From: Phytophthora quininea
Lineage: Eukaryota; Oomycota; Peronosporomycetes; Peronosporales; Peronosporaceae
DNA length: 64,000 bases
Assembly: GCA_011947345.1 (NCBI GenBank)
Contig: JAAVTG010000043.1
Location: 1,178,001 to 1,242,000, forward strand
Direction of reading: 5' to 3'
Below the pieces are notes generated by a model. It did no database searches, was not told the DNA's origin, and saw nothing but the letters and a program-made list of their open reading frames with translations. The translations under genes were made by a program, and so were the position numbers. This document shows, piece by piece, positions 53,498-63,759 of the stretch. Position 1 is the first letter of the stretch, and every line of letters starts with the position of its first letter.

Positions 53498-53975
53498 GAG
53501 CTGTTAACCATGAATACACCTAGGCCTTCGCCTCCCTTCGTCGCCTTCGTGTCAGTTGCAGGCTTCTCTTGTCTCTGGACTCCCATTACACGCATCGCTA
53601 TTGCCGCCGGAAACAATTAACGTGGACACGTCTTCTTTTCTAGCAAGATAGAACACGTGACAGCATATTGCATGCGCAACAGACGAACAATTCAATGCGG
53701 ATATGATCCAAGAGCGATGAGGGAACCACTCACCGAAACACCACAAGCCAAAAGCTGAAGCAGGAGCGTGAGTCAGAAGCATGTCGACGGCAGTGTGCTG
53801 GAACACAGCTACGTTCTGGAGACGACGGTGCGTCGCACTAAGGACGGACAGATGCTGGACACAAATGCCGAGACGACGTCAAGGACTGAAGGTGTGTACG
53901 CATAAATGAATGTTGCTATTTATCATTGTGTATTGACTCCTTATCGTTGCCTTAGTTTAAACAGGATAGCAAGTA
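53498..53975. other. Intergenic region between convergent genes
   Basis: About 480 bp between the plus-strand protease-like gene and the minus-strand Ulp1 gene, which converge here. No feature is supported. Confidence 0.4.
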
Positions 53976-56587
53976 TTACTCGCTTTGCATGACCTGGTCG
54001 TTCCGAAGAAGGTTGACAATCTCTCTGCGAACCATGTTGGGACTGAATTTAATCTTTTTGTTGACGCTGCATGTGTTGGCGATATCATGCAGCAGAGGCA
54101 TCTTAGGGTCCCGTAGCAGCGCCTCGCTTACCTTTCGCATGAAATACAAGACGAAAATTCCACAGTCATTGAACCCCTTTTGCTTCGGAGTTGTTTGCAC
54201 CTTTTTAATGACGTAGTTCACTGTTTTCTTGTTGTATTTCGACAGTGCTTCCTTTTGAAGTAACCACCAAGAATTCGAGAGACCATCTCAGTAGAGTGAT
54301 AATCTCCCAAGGGGTCCACATGAATCAAATAGGGCTTGACGCCTTCGATTGCGAGGACCGGGTTCTGCATGACGACAAAACTCCAGTGGTCATCCATGCA
54401 GACAGGCACGATAATCGTACGGTACGTTTTGTACGGAAACGTCGCGGTGGTACCGCAAACCAGGGGATACGCTGCCTTCATGTTGCTTTTGTTTTCCTTA
54501 TATGTGCGGAAAATTTCACCAAATAGCTGGCAGTCGAAGTTAAATGACATGCGACTCGCATCAATGTGCTTCCTAATAAAATAGGACATCACATAGTCAT
54601 TCAGCCACATGTCTGGATTCAACGTCTGGAGGTCCTTTTCAATAACTTCAAGCTCGTAGGAATCGAAATCGGGCCAGAACCCGATAGCTGTAGTTCTGCA
54701 GACCAACGTCTGGCTTTTGCTTCGATCGCCAACACAATCTTGGCCTTCAGACACGGGATTCTTGGGTCGTTTCTCCACACTCTTCACGGGCCTGCTGGGT
54801 TTTTCTTCCAAACTCGACGCGCAGCTCTTGGGTCGTTTCTCCACACTCTTCACGGGCCTGCTGGGTTTTTCTTCCAAACTCGACGCGCAGCTCTTGGGTC
54901 GTTTCTCCACACTCTTCACGGGCCTGCTGGGTTTTTCTTCCAAACTCGACGCGCAGCTCTTGGGTCGTTTCTCCACACTCTTCACGGGCCTGCTGGGTTT
55001 TTCTTCCAAACTCGACGCGCAGCTCTTGGGTCGTTTCTCCACACTCTTCACGGGCCTGCTGGGTTTTTCTTCCAAACTCGACGCGCAGCTCTTGGGTCGT
55101 TTCTCCACACTCTTCACGGGCCTGCTGGGTTTTTCTTCCAAACTCGACGCGCAGCTCTTGGGTCGTTTCTCCACACTCTTCACGGGCCTGCTGGGTTTTT
55201 CTTCCAAACTCGACGCGCAGCTCTTGGGTCGTTTCTCCACACTCTTCACGGGCCTGCTGGGTTTTTCTTCCAAACTCGACGCGCAGCTCTTGGGTCGTTT
55301 CTCCACACTCTTCACGGGCCTGCTGGGTTTTTCTTCCAAACTCGACGCGCAGCTCTTGGGTCGTTTCTCCACACTCTTCACGGGCCTGCTGGGTTTTTCT
55401 TCCAAACTCGACGCGCAGCTCTTGGGTCGTTTCTCCACACTCTTCACGGGCCTGCTGGGTTTTTCTTCCAAACTCGACGCGCAGCTCTTGGGTCGTTTCT
55501 CCACACTCTTCACGGGCCTGCTGGGTTTTTCTTCCAAACTCGACGCGCAGCTCTTGGGTCGTTTCTCCACACTCTTCACGGGCCTGCTGGGTTTTTCTTC
55601 CAAACTCGACGCGCAGCTCTTGGGTCGTTTCTCCACACTCTTCACGGGCCTGCTGGGTTTTTCTTCCAAACTCGACGCGCAGCTCTTGGGTCGTTTCTCC
55701 ACACTCTTCACGGGCCTGCTGGGTTTTTCTTCCAAACTCGACGCGCAGCTCTTGGGTCGTTTCTCCACACTCTTCACGGGCCTGCTGGGTTTTTCTTCCA
55801 AACTCGACGCGCAGCTCTTGGGTCGTTTCTCCACACTCTTCACGGGCCTGCTGGGTTTTTCTTCCAAACTCGACGCGCAGCTCTTGGGTCGTTTCTCCAC
55901 ACTCTTCACGGGCCTGCTGGGTTTTTCTTCCAAACTCGACGCGCAGCTCTTGGGTCGTTTCTCCACAGTTGACGCGGGTCCGTTGGAGTTTTCCTGCAAG
56001 CTGGACACGTGAGACACTTTGAGTCTTTTCGTCGGGGGCACTTCTGAGCTGCGTCTGACTGCCTTGGTAGGGTAGAGTTCAACAAACTCGCTGAGTTTCT
56101 GTCGCTTTATGAATCGGGTAATCCAGGAGCTTCTTGCACCAATCATTTTATCAGAGAACCCGGGAATCCTGTGCAAACACTCGAGTTCTATACCGTAACG
56201 AGACAAGGGATTCCCAGCCGCAGCGCTTACCTTGACAAGATCCACCACCGCGACCTCAAATGCCGCTGTGGGAGGAGACCGACCTGGAGGGGCTACACAC
56301 TTGGATGATGGGTCCACAGTCGCAGCGTATAGGTCTTCTTCTGCGGCAATATACCCCAGGAGCGTGGGGCGGGGGACGCCAGTTTTCTGAACCGCTTCTT
56401 GGACACTCCATTGCTGCTCATTAATCGTGTAGACCAGCTCAATCCTCTGCGCAACAGTGTGCCGAGGGGCGTTTTTCATCGCGGATGACTTGATGTGCTG
56501 GCTTGGTGTTTTTCTAGAATGATTCGATACGGTTTTTTTCGGCCAACCTCGACAAGACTTTAATAAGGTTTTAATGTTTAACCCCAT
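53976..56587 (-). CDS. Helix-turn-helix / Ulp1 (C48) cysteine protease fusion with 18 identical repeats
   Basis: Start ATG at 56587. Residues about 43-85 (TVAQRIELVYTINEQQWSVQ, then VPRPTLLGYI) form a pipsqueak/CENP-B-like helix-turn-helix, followed by a second CENP-B-like segment (IPGFSDKMIGARSSWITRF). Then come 18 perfect 22-residue repeats (core KRPKSCASSLEEKPSRPV). The C-terminal domain is a Ulp1/SENP peptidase: PDMWLNDYVMSYFIRKH (substrate cleft), DDHWSFVVM (catalytic His), YLIHVDPLG (Asp) and KGFNDCGIFVLYFM (Cys). All three catalytic residues are present. One base is missing near 54240-54260, between the Asp and the Cys. Ulp1 proteases normally deSUMOylate; fused to a transposase-like DNA-binding region, a mobile-element role is likely. 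Confidence 0.75.
54761..55948. repeat. 66-bp minisatellite, 18 identical copies, in-frame
   Basis: The unit starts CTTGGGTCGTTTCTCC and spans exactly 66 bp; 54761 to 55949 is 18 x 66. I see no substitutions among full copies; only the outer edges diverge. Two plus-strand frames are also open through the whole array. Confidence 0.95.
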
Positions 56588-56725
56588 GTTAAGGTTATTT
56601 GGGTTTTTCGTCTAAACACGACAAGGTTTTTCGGATAAACTTGATTTCTGTTAGGTTTTTCGGCTAAATTCGACAAGGTTTTTGGTAAATCCAACGTCGG
56701 AAAGGTTTTTCTAGCAGATCCTACA
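56505..56725. repeat. Imperfect AGGTTTTTCGG-type repeats upstream of the Ulp1 gene
   Basis: Six or seven copies of (A)AGGTTTTTCGG(C/A)(T/C)AAA..CGACA occur at 20-50 bp spacing across the 5' end and upstream region. They may be subterminal repeats of an element or a promoter repeat. Confidence 0.55.
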
Positions 56726-57243
56726 AAGCATTCGCTCTGGTCATTCAGGATTATTCCTTCATCGGCTCAAGAGTCCAGGCCTCCAGAGTGGCACTGCTAC
56801 TAACAACCTCTAGAATGTCTTGTGTGCATCCTGGTGTAGGGTCGGTAATAGCAAACTCCGCAGCACATGTTGTATCCCGAGGTCGTCGCGGTAGTGTTCG
56901 TACCGCTACTCTCAGCCTGATCGGGTATGCAGAAGGTGAAACATCGTTGCAATCGCTACGAGATGCGTTCATGAAACCTAGCGGCGCTATCACGGGAACC
57001 AGCGCTGACCTCTACAATGGCAACAAACGATGGTGATCATGCTGGGGGCTTTCAACACAGTGTATTGATTGTTAACGCAGGATTAAGTCTGACTTCATCT
57101 CTGGAAATATAACTGGCACGCTTTAGACATTAACACGCTTTCCGGTAGTCATAAGCGCCCAGCAGCTCCTATCGGCGGAGGTATTTGGAAAGGTGATCGT
57201 TTTCGCGCGACTGAGCGTGTTGTTCGCGTTCGAACACAAGACG
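56726..57243. other. Gap between Ulp1 and recombinase genes
   Basis: A plus-strand open frame at 56788-57036 (TSRMSCVHPGVGSVIANSA) has no recognised domain and is not called. Confidence 0.35.
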
Positions 57244-59046
57244 CTACACTTGTCTAGGTCGCTTGGCTGAGGGAGACCCGGTGTTTTCGTTTGTGGACGA
57301 AGTATCTGCGCTTGCATTGTCTGCCATCCAATTCGTGAGATGAAGAGTATCCACAGCTTTGCGCTTCGTAGCTGTGCTTTCGTAGTATCGTTGCTGGGTT
57401 TCGTAGCTGTGGTACATCCGGTCAGCAAGTACAGCCATCTCGTTCGCAGTAAGTATCGAATATGCCCACGTGATATATATCGAGCGGCAGTCGAGAAGCG
57501 TCACACGGCGGCTGAATAGATTCATCATCAACTTCGTGAATTGTTTCGTCAAGTATGGCTCCCGTTTTCCACTTGCATCTACAAAGAGAGAGCAATCACC
57601 ACTTTCAGATGCGATCCCATCTCGAAGAACGAGATACATGTCGAATTCGGCAACGTATTTCTCTGGGATAGCAATGATGACTGGGCCATACTTGTACATG
57701 GTCTTGTGCTTGTCAATCGTCAATAGTTTGCTCTTTTGTAGCTTGAAATGTTGCTGGTCTTTAAACTGTTGTACACTTGAGCGCGTTGAGGCGGCAAAGC
57801 GAACAAAAGCATAACCAACACATAGTCGCGAAACGTGCGATATAGATTCCATGAGCATCGCTTTGTGGCCTCATACGTCACACGTGCCTCCTTCACCGCA
57901 ATCTTGAGCTCGTTGTTGAAAACGCTCAACACTTCAGGTACGGTAGGAAGACCACTGATGTACTCAGCTTTTCTTCAGGGTCGCGCTCTCGCTTCTTGTC
58001 TTCTCCCAGCTTATCTTTCAAAAGAACGATGAGATCGTAAGCATGGTTCATCTGGGCGCATTGTTTCGTCTTGACTTTCCAATATAGAAAGTGTTTAATC
58101 TGCACCACCAAATTGTACGATGTGACCTGTTTCAGCTCGCGACCATCATCCGCAAAACCCAGCGTTAAACTGTAGTCTTCTAGTCTGCTTCCCTCAAAAT
58201 ATTTCCTCCATCCATTGTCATCATCGAGATCAAGCATCATTGTGTCAATGTCCACACTGTGGAAATGAGCAAATTTCCCCAAGAAAGTTCTGAACTTTGC
58301 ACAATGCTGCAGTAGCTGGGTTGGGCCAAACTTCCTGTGCCCTGCAACAGTAGGACTTTTCAGCCAAGCATAATAGGCCGGCATTTTAGTCTCGAACACC
58401 TCTTGCCGAGGTCCTCGATGCTTCGATCTGGTCACCTTTCTTCCGGTTTCCCCACGTTGTTTCTCGCAAATACTGGTAATGTGAGCATCTGGGTAAGCTC
58501 TGAACGCGCTGCCAAACTGGACGTCCTTGCGTGACACCCTCCCGAGGTAACTGGTCCAGTAGCATCCGAGATGTCGTTGCCTCTGTCGATTGAGACAGAC
58601 GCGCCACCGATCGAAGGCGAACTCGCTTTTGTAGAACCTTGCCCGCTCCCATTGCATCGCTTGATATGACGCTTGAGGTTGGCCTTCTTGGTAGGGTTGC
58701 TGCATTTGGGACAGACCGTCGTAGTATGCGTACCGCCGTGGTGACGCCTTAGCTGCTTCGCTGTGTTGAATAGAGCCCAGCGTTCAGTGCATACTTGGCA
58801 CCAAAACTTCCCTAACGCCTCTTTGTGCATGGTACGACAGTGCTGTTGCATTTCTCCTTCAGTGATGAACACTTCCTCGCAAAGTGGGGAGTAGCGACAT
58901 CGAACAGTCTGACTCGGTTCTTCTGTTCCAGGTCCATCGTCGGTGGTAGTCCCTCCGCCGGGGTCTTCATGCTGCTGCTGAACGCACTCAACGTCACTCT
59001 CGATCTCGCCCTCGCTCGAGGACGGTACGTACTCAGAGTCACTCAT
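57244..59046 (-). CDS. Crypton-type tyrosine recombinase with N-terminal C2H2 zinc fingers
   Basis: Start ATG at 59046 (MSDSEYVPSSSEGEIES). Acidic start, then three zinc-finger-like units (CRYSPLCEEVFITEGEMQQH, CQVCTERWALFNTAKQLRRH, CPKCSNPTKKANLKRH). After a frame change near 58550 comes an alpha-helical core-binding-like region (VFETKMPAYYAWLKS, YNLVVQIKHFLYWK). The catalytic half follows: LLFALPPQRAQVYNS (first Arg), HKTMYKYGPVIIAIPEKY (Lys region typical of Cryptons), LLDCRSIYITWAYSIL (second Arg box) and DRMYHSYETQQRYYE (His and nucleophile Tyr). Further single-base losses in A runs occur near 57967-57972 and 57755. Cryptons move by Tyr recombination without target duplication and are known from oomycetes. 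Zinc fingers at the N-terminus are the unusual part. Confidence 0.75.
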
Positions 59047-59319
59047 TGCCGAAGACTTTGAGAACTGAGAACAAGTGGCTATGCTGACGTCAAAGCGCGC
59101 GGCACTGGCTCCCAACCCGTCCGCAATTGATTGGTGGGCAGCGTGGATTTCATCGTTTGTTGGACTTTAAACAAAGTAATACACATCCAGCCTCCAGGAT
59201 GGATAGAACAGAGCCATAATACTGCCAGCACCGTCGGTATGTAAGCTCTCCTGGGTTGCTGTCACTGAAAACTTCACATTTCTTCTCCATTTTGGTTTAC
59301 TATGTTATAGTATTGGAGT
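59047..59319. other. Short intergenic region
   Basis: Recombinase upstream region and 3' end of the coiled-coil gene. Nothing else is seen. Confidence 0.35.
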
Positions 59320-60761
59320 TTATCTACCGGTGGCGGCGTGTCGACGACGTCGTTGCTCCAGGCGCACGGGAGACGATTCAGGCGTGTTCTCTCGAGTATC
59401 CGCGAGAGCAATCTTCTCATCGAAAACAGCACCTTTTGTAGCTTCTTGGATCGAGACGATGTGCTCCTTGGCGGACTTGCTATCCAATTCCAAATTATCC
59501 AGCGCCGTTGTTAACGCTTCCTCGTACATGCAAAAGGCACTTGCAATAACAGCAGTGAACTCTTCAAAAGTCATCCTGTTATCACAGCTTGTCCAGTAGC
59601 AGTTCGTCTTCTCAAAGTACGTCCTCCAGCCTGACTAGATAAAATAAAACACTTCAGTGAGATAACACTCGGCAGGCAGAAACATTTTCTTTACCTGGAG
59701 CTGAATATCGTTTGCCCGACTGCGCTTGTGTGGTGGTTGTATCGCTTGGTTTTCAGCCAGCGTTTTGCTGCCAACTTCTTCCACACGCTGAACGATATCG
59801 ATGAAATCGGATGGGAGTCCGATCGGAATGATGGCGGACCCAGGAACAAGCATAGCCTTCTTCGTCTTGATGAGTTCTTTGATTTCGTCCAGCGTCGCTG
59901 CCGTTACGTACTCGACGCGCATTTTAGCTGGACGAAAGTCCTCCGCATTGGAAGTTACCGCCGCAGCGAACCCTTTGGGATCGTGAATGGACCCATGAAG
60001 AAACTTCGCCCGGCCGACTCCCCTTCGACCCCTGCGATGGATGAGAAAGCTTTCTTCCCGATGTTGACAATGCCGTCAATAGTATTTGTGTAGCGGGAGG
60101 CCATCATGCGGATGGTCACCTCGTGAGAATCCGCAGCATGGTCTTTCCTGTCCTCAAGCTGTTCCAGCTTCTTCGCGTTTTCCTTCTTGAGATTGATGAC
60201 AGCCTCTTGATTCTTGTTTGCCATCTGAGTCATCTCGCGCTTATGGGTTGATCGCAATCTGTCCATCGTTTTCTGCAGGGCATTGCCAGACGCTTCTCTA
60301 TCTTGTTCTTGTTTAGCTTTCTCGGCCTCAATCTGAGAACGGAGAGCGGAGACTTCGGCTTCGTGCTTGGTCCGCAGGCTGTCCAATTCTTCCTTGTGTC
60401 CCTGTCGTTCAGCGGAGACTTCGGCTTCGTGCTTGGTCCGCAGGCTGTCCAATTCTTCCTTGTGTCCCTGTCGTTCAGCGGAGACTTCAGCTTTGTGCTT
60501 CGTCCGCAGGCTGTCCAATTCTTCCTTCCGTCCCTGTCGCTCGGCCTCAATCTGTGAGCGGAGAGCGGAGACTTCGTCGTCGTGCTTGCTCTGTAGCTTA
60601 TCTCGAGCAGCTTCAATTCTCACCAAAGCGTCGGTCTGAGCAGCAGAGCGTTCTCGTATTGCCTCCTCTAGCATCCGCTGCGTGCGCTCCAGCTGCCGCT
60701 CAAGACTTGAGGCAGACACAGCAGTGTCACCAGTCACCTCGATCTTGTCGTTCAGAGCCAT
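59320..60761 (-). CDS. Long coiled-coil protein with internal repeats (unrecognised)
   Basis: Start ATG at 60761 (MALNDKIEVTGDTAVSASSL). Residues about 20-230 are continuous coiled coil with heptad Leu/Ala and Glu/Lys/Arg richness. Inside are three tandem copies of a 20-residue unit (ERQGHKEELDSLRTKHEAEV and variants). After that come IRMMASRYTNTIDGIVNIGK, a conserved-looking segment (YVTAATLDEIKELIKTKKAM, PIGLPSDFIDIVQRVEEVG), a basic patch (PPHKRSRAND) and a helical C-terminus ending in an Arg cluster. A 60-nt intron (59635-59694) joins DIQLQ to SGWRTYFEKTN in phase. One base is lost near 59985-59995. Function unknown; its place between element-like genes suggests a structural or DNA-packaging partner, but that is inference. 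Confidence 0.55.
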
Positions 60762-61450
60762 CAGGAATTGAAATGTTGGGTCAATTCTCCCCTTATGATT
60801 GGTTAAAACAGTTCTCCTCAGCACCACTATGGTTTTTAAATTTACAGTAGCAATTTGAGAGTAGAAAATAGCTGATCGTTCAAGGAATGCTTAATCTCAT
60901 GGAACGCGCAAATATTGTACGGAAAGCAGCTCCTGCAACATATAACGAAGATATTGATCCTCAAGATCCCCACAGAAATGAGGGGATACGTTGCATTGAT
61001 ATTTGTGTTGACTTGGCTCACGTCGTCACTATTAGTGCGGAGTATAATTTAACTTATTCAGGAGTTGCTGGATCCGATGAGCCTCACCGACGTTGCCCAA
61101 TTTGTGGTGCATCACGTCTGGGCTCTCTGGGCTCGAAGATGTTTCTGCATGCACATGACGTCGACCTTGTCCTTGTCCATGAGCTGCGCCACCAGTGAAA
61201 CTCCTCCTGCATCATGAACAACACGCTTGCAGTTGTCCTTGTTGCACTCACAGTCCACAATACTTGATGATCTTGTCGTAACTCTTCAGCGTCGCAGAAA
61301 AATATATTGCAGCAAACAAGCCTATGCTAAAACAAATATCTTATCCATGCAATTTAACAGCTGTGCGCAAGAGTCCGTGCTTCTTCCAACCTACTTTCAA
61401 CACCACTAGGCTCTATCGCGCAATGCTACATGCATAAAAGTCAACAAGAA
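60762..61450. other. Gap without confident gene
   Basis: A plus frame at 60887-61198 and a minus Cys-rich piece (VDCECNKDNCKRVVHDAGG near 61200-61260) are open but short and unrecognised. The latter may be a relic of a TE-encoded zinc-binding segment. Confidence 0.35.
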
Positions 61451-62664
61451 CTACCTCTTGGGATCCGCGGGAGCATGGAAGCCTTGCGAGTGTTGTGGTC
61501 CAGATACGGCATAACCACGTTCGAAAACCTTCTCATTGGGCAGAGAACCGAGGCGGAAGTAGTCAGCGTAGCTGCGCATAGACCGCGGTGTTCCCCATGA
61601 TTTAGCGAGACGATCGACCCTCGTTGTCTGGCGGGTTCCTACTTCCTTCGTCATCTCCACGCCTTCCTCGTAGTTGATGATGCATAACGGTTTACTGAAA
61701 TTGGCCAAAAACGTAAACGTGTGTTGCTCGTTGATAGTAGCACGACCCTTGGTGTAGCACTCCTTCAGTCCGTTAAAACTATAGATGAGCACGTCCGAGA
61801 CAGCCTCTAGAACCCCGTTGTTGTGCTCGTTGGCGGTCATCTCGACGCCCAGGCTCACTGATGAAGTCCATTTAGGGCTTGACACACACAACCTGCGATG
61901 GTTGAGGAAGCCAACCGACGTTTTCCAGCGCACGATAAATCTGCTGAGTGGTGTATGCATTCAGGGACTCTTGAGGTTTCGAGCGCACGTCGTCCCTTGG
62001 ACGGACTTCAGTTCGCGACCTTCGCGTCCTTCGAGACTGTGAGCGACCATAACCTGCGTCGAAGATTGTTCTTCTTCATGATGCGCGTAATCTTGGAGGC
62101 ATCGGTCTGCATTATGTGCGGGAAATGAATATTGTCGGTACGGGTATCATACGTCCTGGGCGTGGAGGGTGCGTCAGAGCCATTTCCTCGCTTAACTTCT
62201 TCATGGCGCCGAATCGCTTGCTCCAGATCATCGATGCTCGTGAACCTTTTTCCTTGCAACCCATCTTCGCTTCCAATCAGAACGCACAATCTTGGGCAGC
62301 TGAATTATACAGTTTCTTGACGGGGCTGATATCCGTGCTCGGAACCGTCGCACCTTCATCACGTCGGACCAAGCACTTTGGCACACAAGTCCCTAAAGTT
62401 CTCCGATCTTCGAAACGCTCATTGTCATCAAACCACAGAAATGTGTTGAAGGCAATGTACGGGCAGTATATCCACACCTTTCGATCATCTATGTTCAAAG
62501 TTGGCGAAGTCGCTCCTGAACGCTAGAATCGCTGTCGGAGTCAGCAGAGATGTCATCGCTGTACTCGTCACTCACACTTGAGCTTGAATCGGAGACCAAG
62601 CTGGACGACGTCAGGTCGGGGTCACGCTTGGTCCTCTTTGACTTAGCTTCTTCTGTGATTTCTT
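61451..62664 (-). pseudogene. Unrecognised, possibly element-associated gene, frame-broken
   Basis: A continuous minus-strand protein can be followed through three frames. From the right: EEAKSKRTKRDPDLTSSSLV with a Ser/Asp tail; then NIDDRKVWIYCPYIAFNTFL; CVLIGSEDGLQGKRFTSIDD and DAPSTPRTYDTRTDNIHFPH; and finally LGVEMTANEHNNGVLEAVSD through DYFRLGSLPNEKVFERGYAV to a stop at 61451. Shifts lie near 62503, 62285 and about 61980. No family is recognised. A TTAA-flanked MITE begins right at its upstream edge and may have cut off the N-terminus. Confidence 0.45.
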
Positions 62665-62669
62665 CTTAA

Positions 62670-63419
62670 CAAGGATTGTCTGACTCAACCAGACCGAAAA
62701 ACGGCATTTTTCGGGGTAGCCCGAAAACTAAAATCTCCAGTTTTGTTAATTAGCTCACAATATTTTTATGCCATTAAATTGACGTTTTTCTAAGAGAAGT
62801 GGGGGTAGTGGCATGATCGGATCTGTTTTGGTTATTGAATTATCGTAGGTCAAACATGGCATTCCGAGCAAAATGGCTTCGAGTTTTCTATAGGCAAAAT
62901 AAAAATTTCGATCGATTGGAATTATTTTCACATGGCATCTTTGTTATTGGGCTACCTATGCCATATCTAGTTGTCTAAGCAAAATAACAATAGTTCCTGA
63001 AGATATAACATGTCTAAAACGATAGCATAGTTGGTCATTTTAAGTTTTTCTTCAAGAAGCTGTTTTTAGCGAGGCATCTAGGGCGCTGCACGTGAATACA
63101 CACCCTAACGCAAACGTTTAGGCAATATTGAAAGCGCTGTGAATGGATGTGTATAACTAGTTTTGGCTAAGGTGCCATCATTTTAACGAAACACTTAGAG
63201 ACATACCGACAATTTTTCAAAACTCTGAACTTGCCACCTCCTACATACCATGTAATAGAAGGTGAATGGACGCTATTTCCGCGGTACAACCTAGCCCACT
63301 ATGATTTTATATCATGGCATGATGTATTGACACAGCTTAACGATGTCTCATATCTTTTTTGGTAAAATTAGTTTTCGACCCACTACGAAAAATGGTCTGG
63401 TTGAGTCAGGCAATCCTTG
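62670..63419. mobile_element. 750-bp MITE with TTAA target duplication (piggyBac-like)
   Basis: Ends are inverted repeats of 26 bp with one mismatch, starting CAAGGATTGTCTGACTCAAC, and are flanked by TTAA on both sides (62666-62669 and 63420-63423). TTAA duplication is diagnostic of piggyBac elements. The interior is AT-rich with no coding potential, so it is non-autonomous. A TA-only reading (mariner type) cannot be fully excluded because the flanking palindrome is CTTAA. Confidence 0.8.
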
Positions 63420-63505
63420 TTAAGAGCTTAAAGAAGGAAAACTAGCTGTAGCTCATGTGCATGTTTGTAGACCTCATAGTCGAATCTGCGCTGGCCAGAG
63501 CAAGC

Positions 63506-63531
63506 AGAAGAAGAAGAAGAAGAAGAAGCAA
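63506..63531. repeat. (GAA)n trinucleotide run
   Basis: Seven to eight AGA/GAA repeats just downstream of the TTAA-flanked element. Confidence 0.85.
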
Positions 63532-63759
63532 GATCAGTTGCAGGAAAGACAACAAGTCACCAACTTTAACTTACCGTTCTCGACTCCATGTAACCGCACG
63601 AAGCGCTCTTGTCGCGAGTAAATAGAGCTATGAGCACAGCAATCCCAGGAAGTCACGCTGGTACTGCTGGGTCTTCGATGCCAAAGGCACCAGCCGTCGA
63701 ATGAAGATATAATGGCCTCGTGAACTGGATGATGCGGTACGTGCGTCGTGTCAAAGTGA

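Noticed and set aside
54566..56012. Plus-strand 468- and 431-codon frames with Phe/Gly/Leu-rich repeats
   Set aside because: They are antisense shadows of the 66-bp repeats in the Ulp1 gene, which has clear catalytic domains on minus.
60887..61198. Plus-strand 103-codon gene with CPICG
   Set aside because: One Cys pair only, no recognisable domain, and a competing Cys-rich minus reading in the same place.
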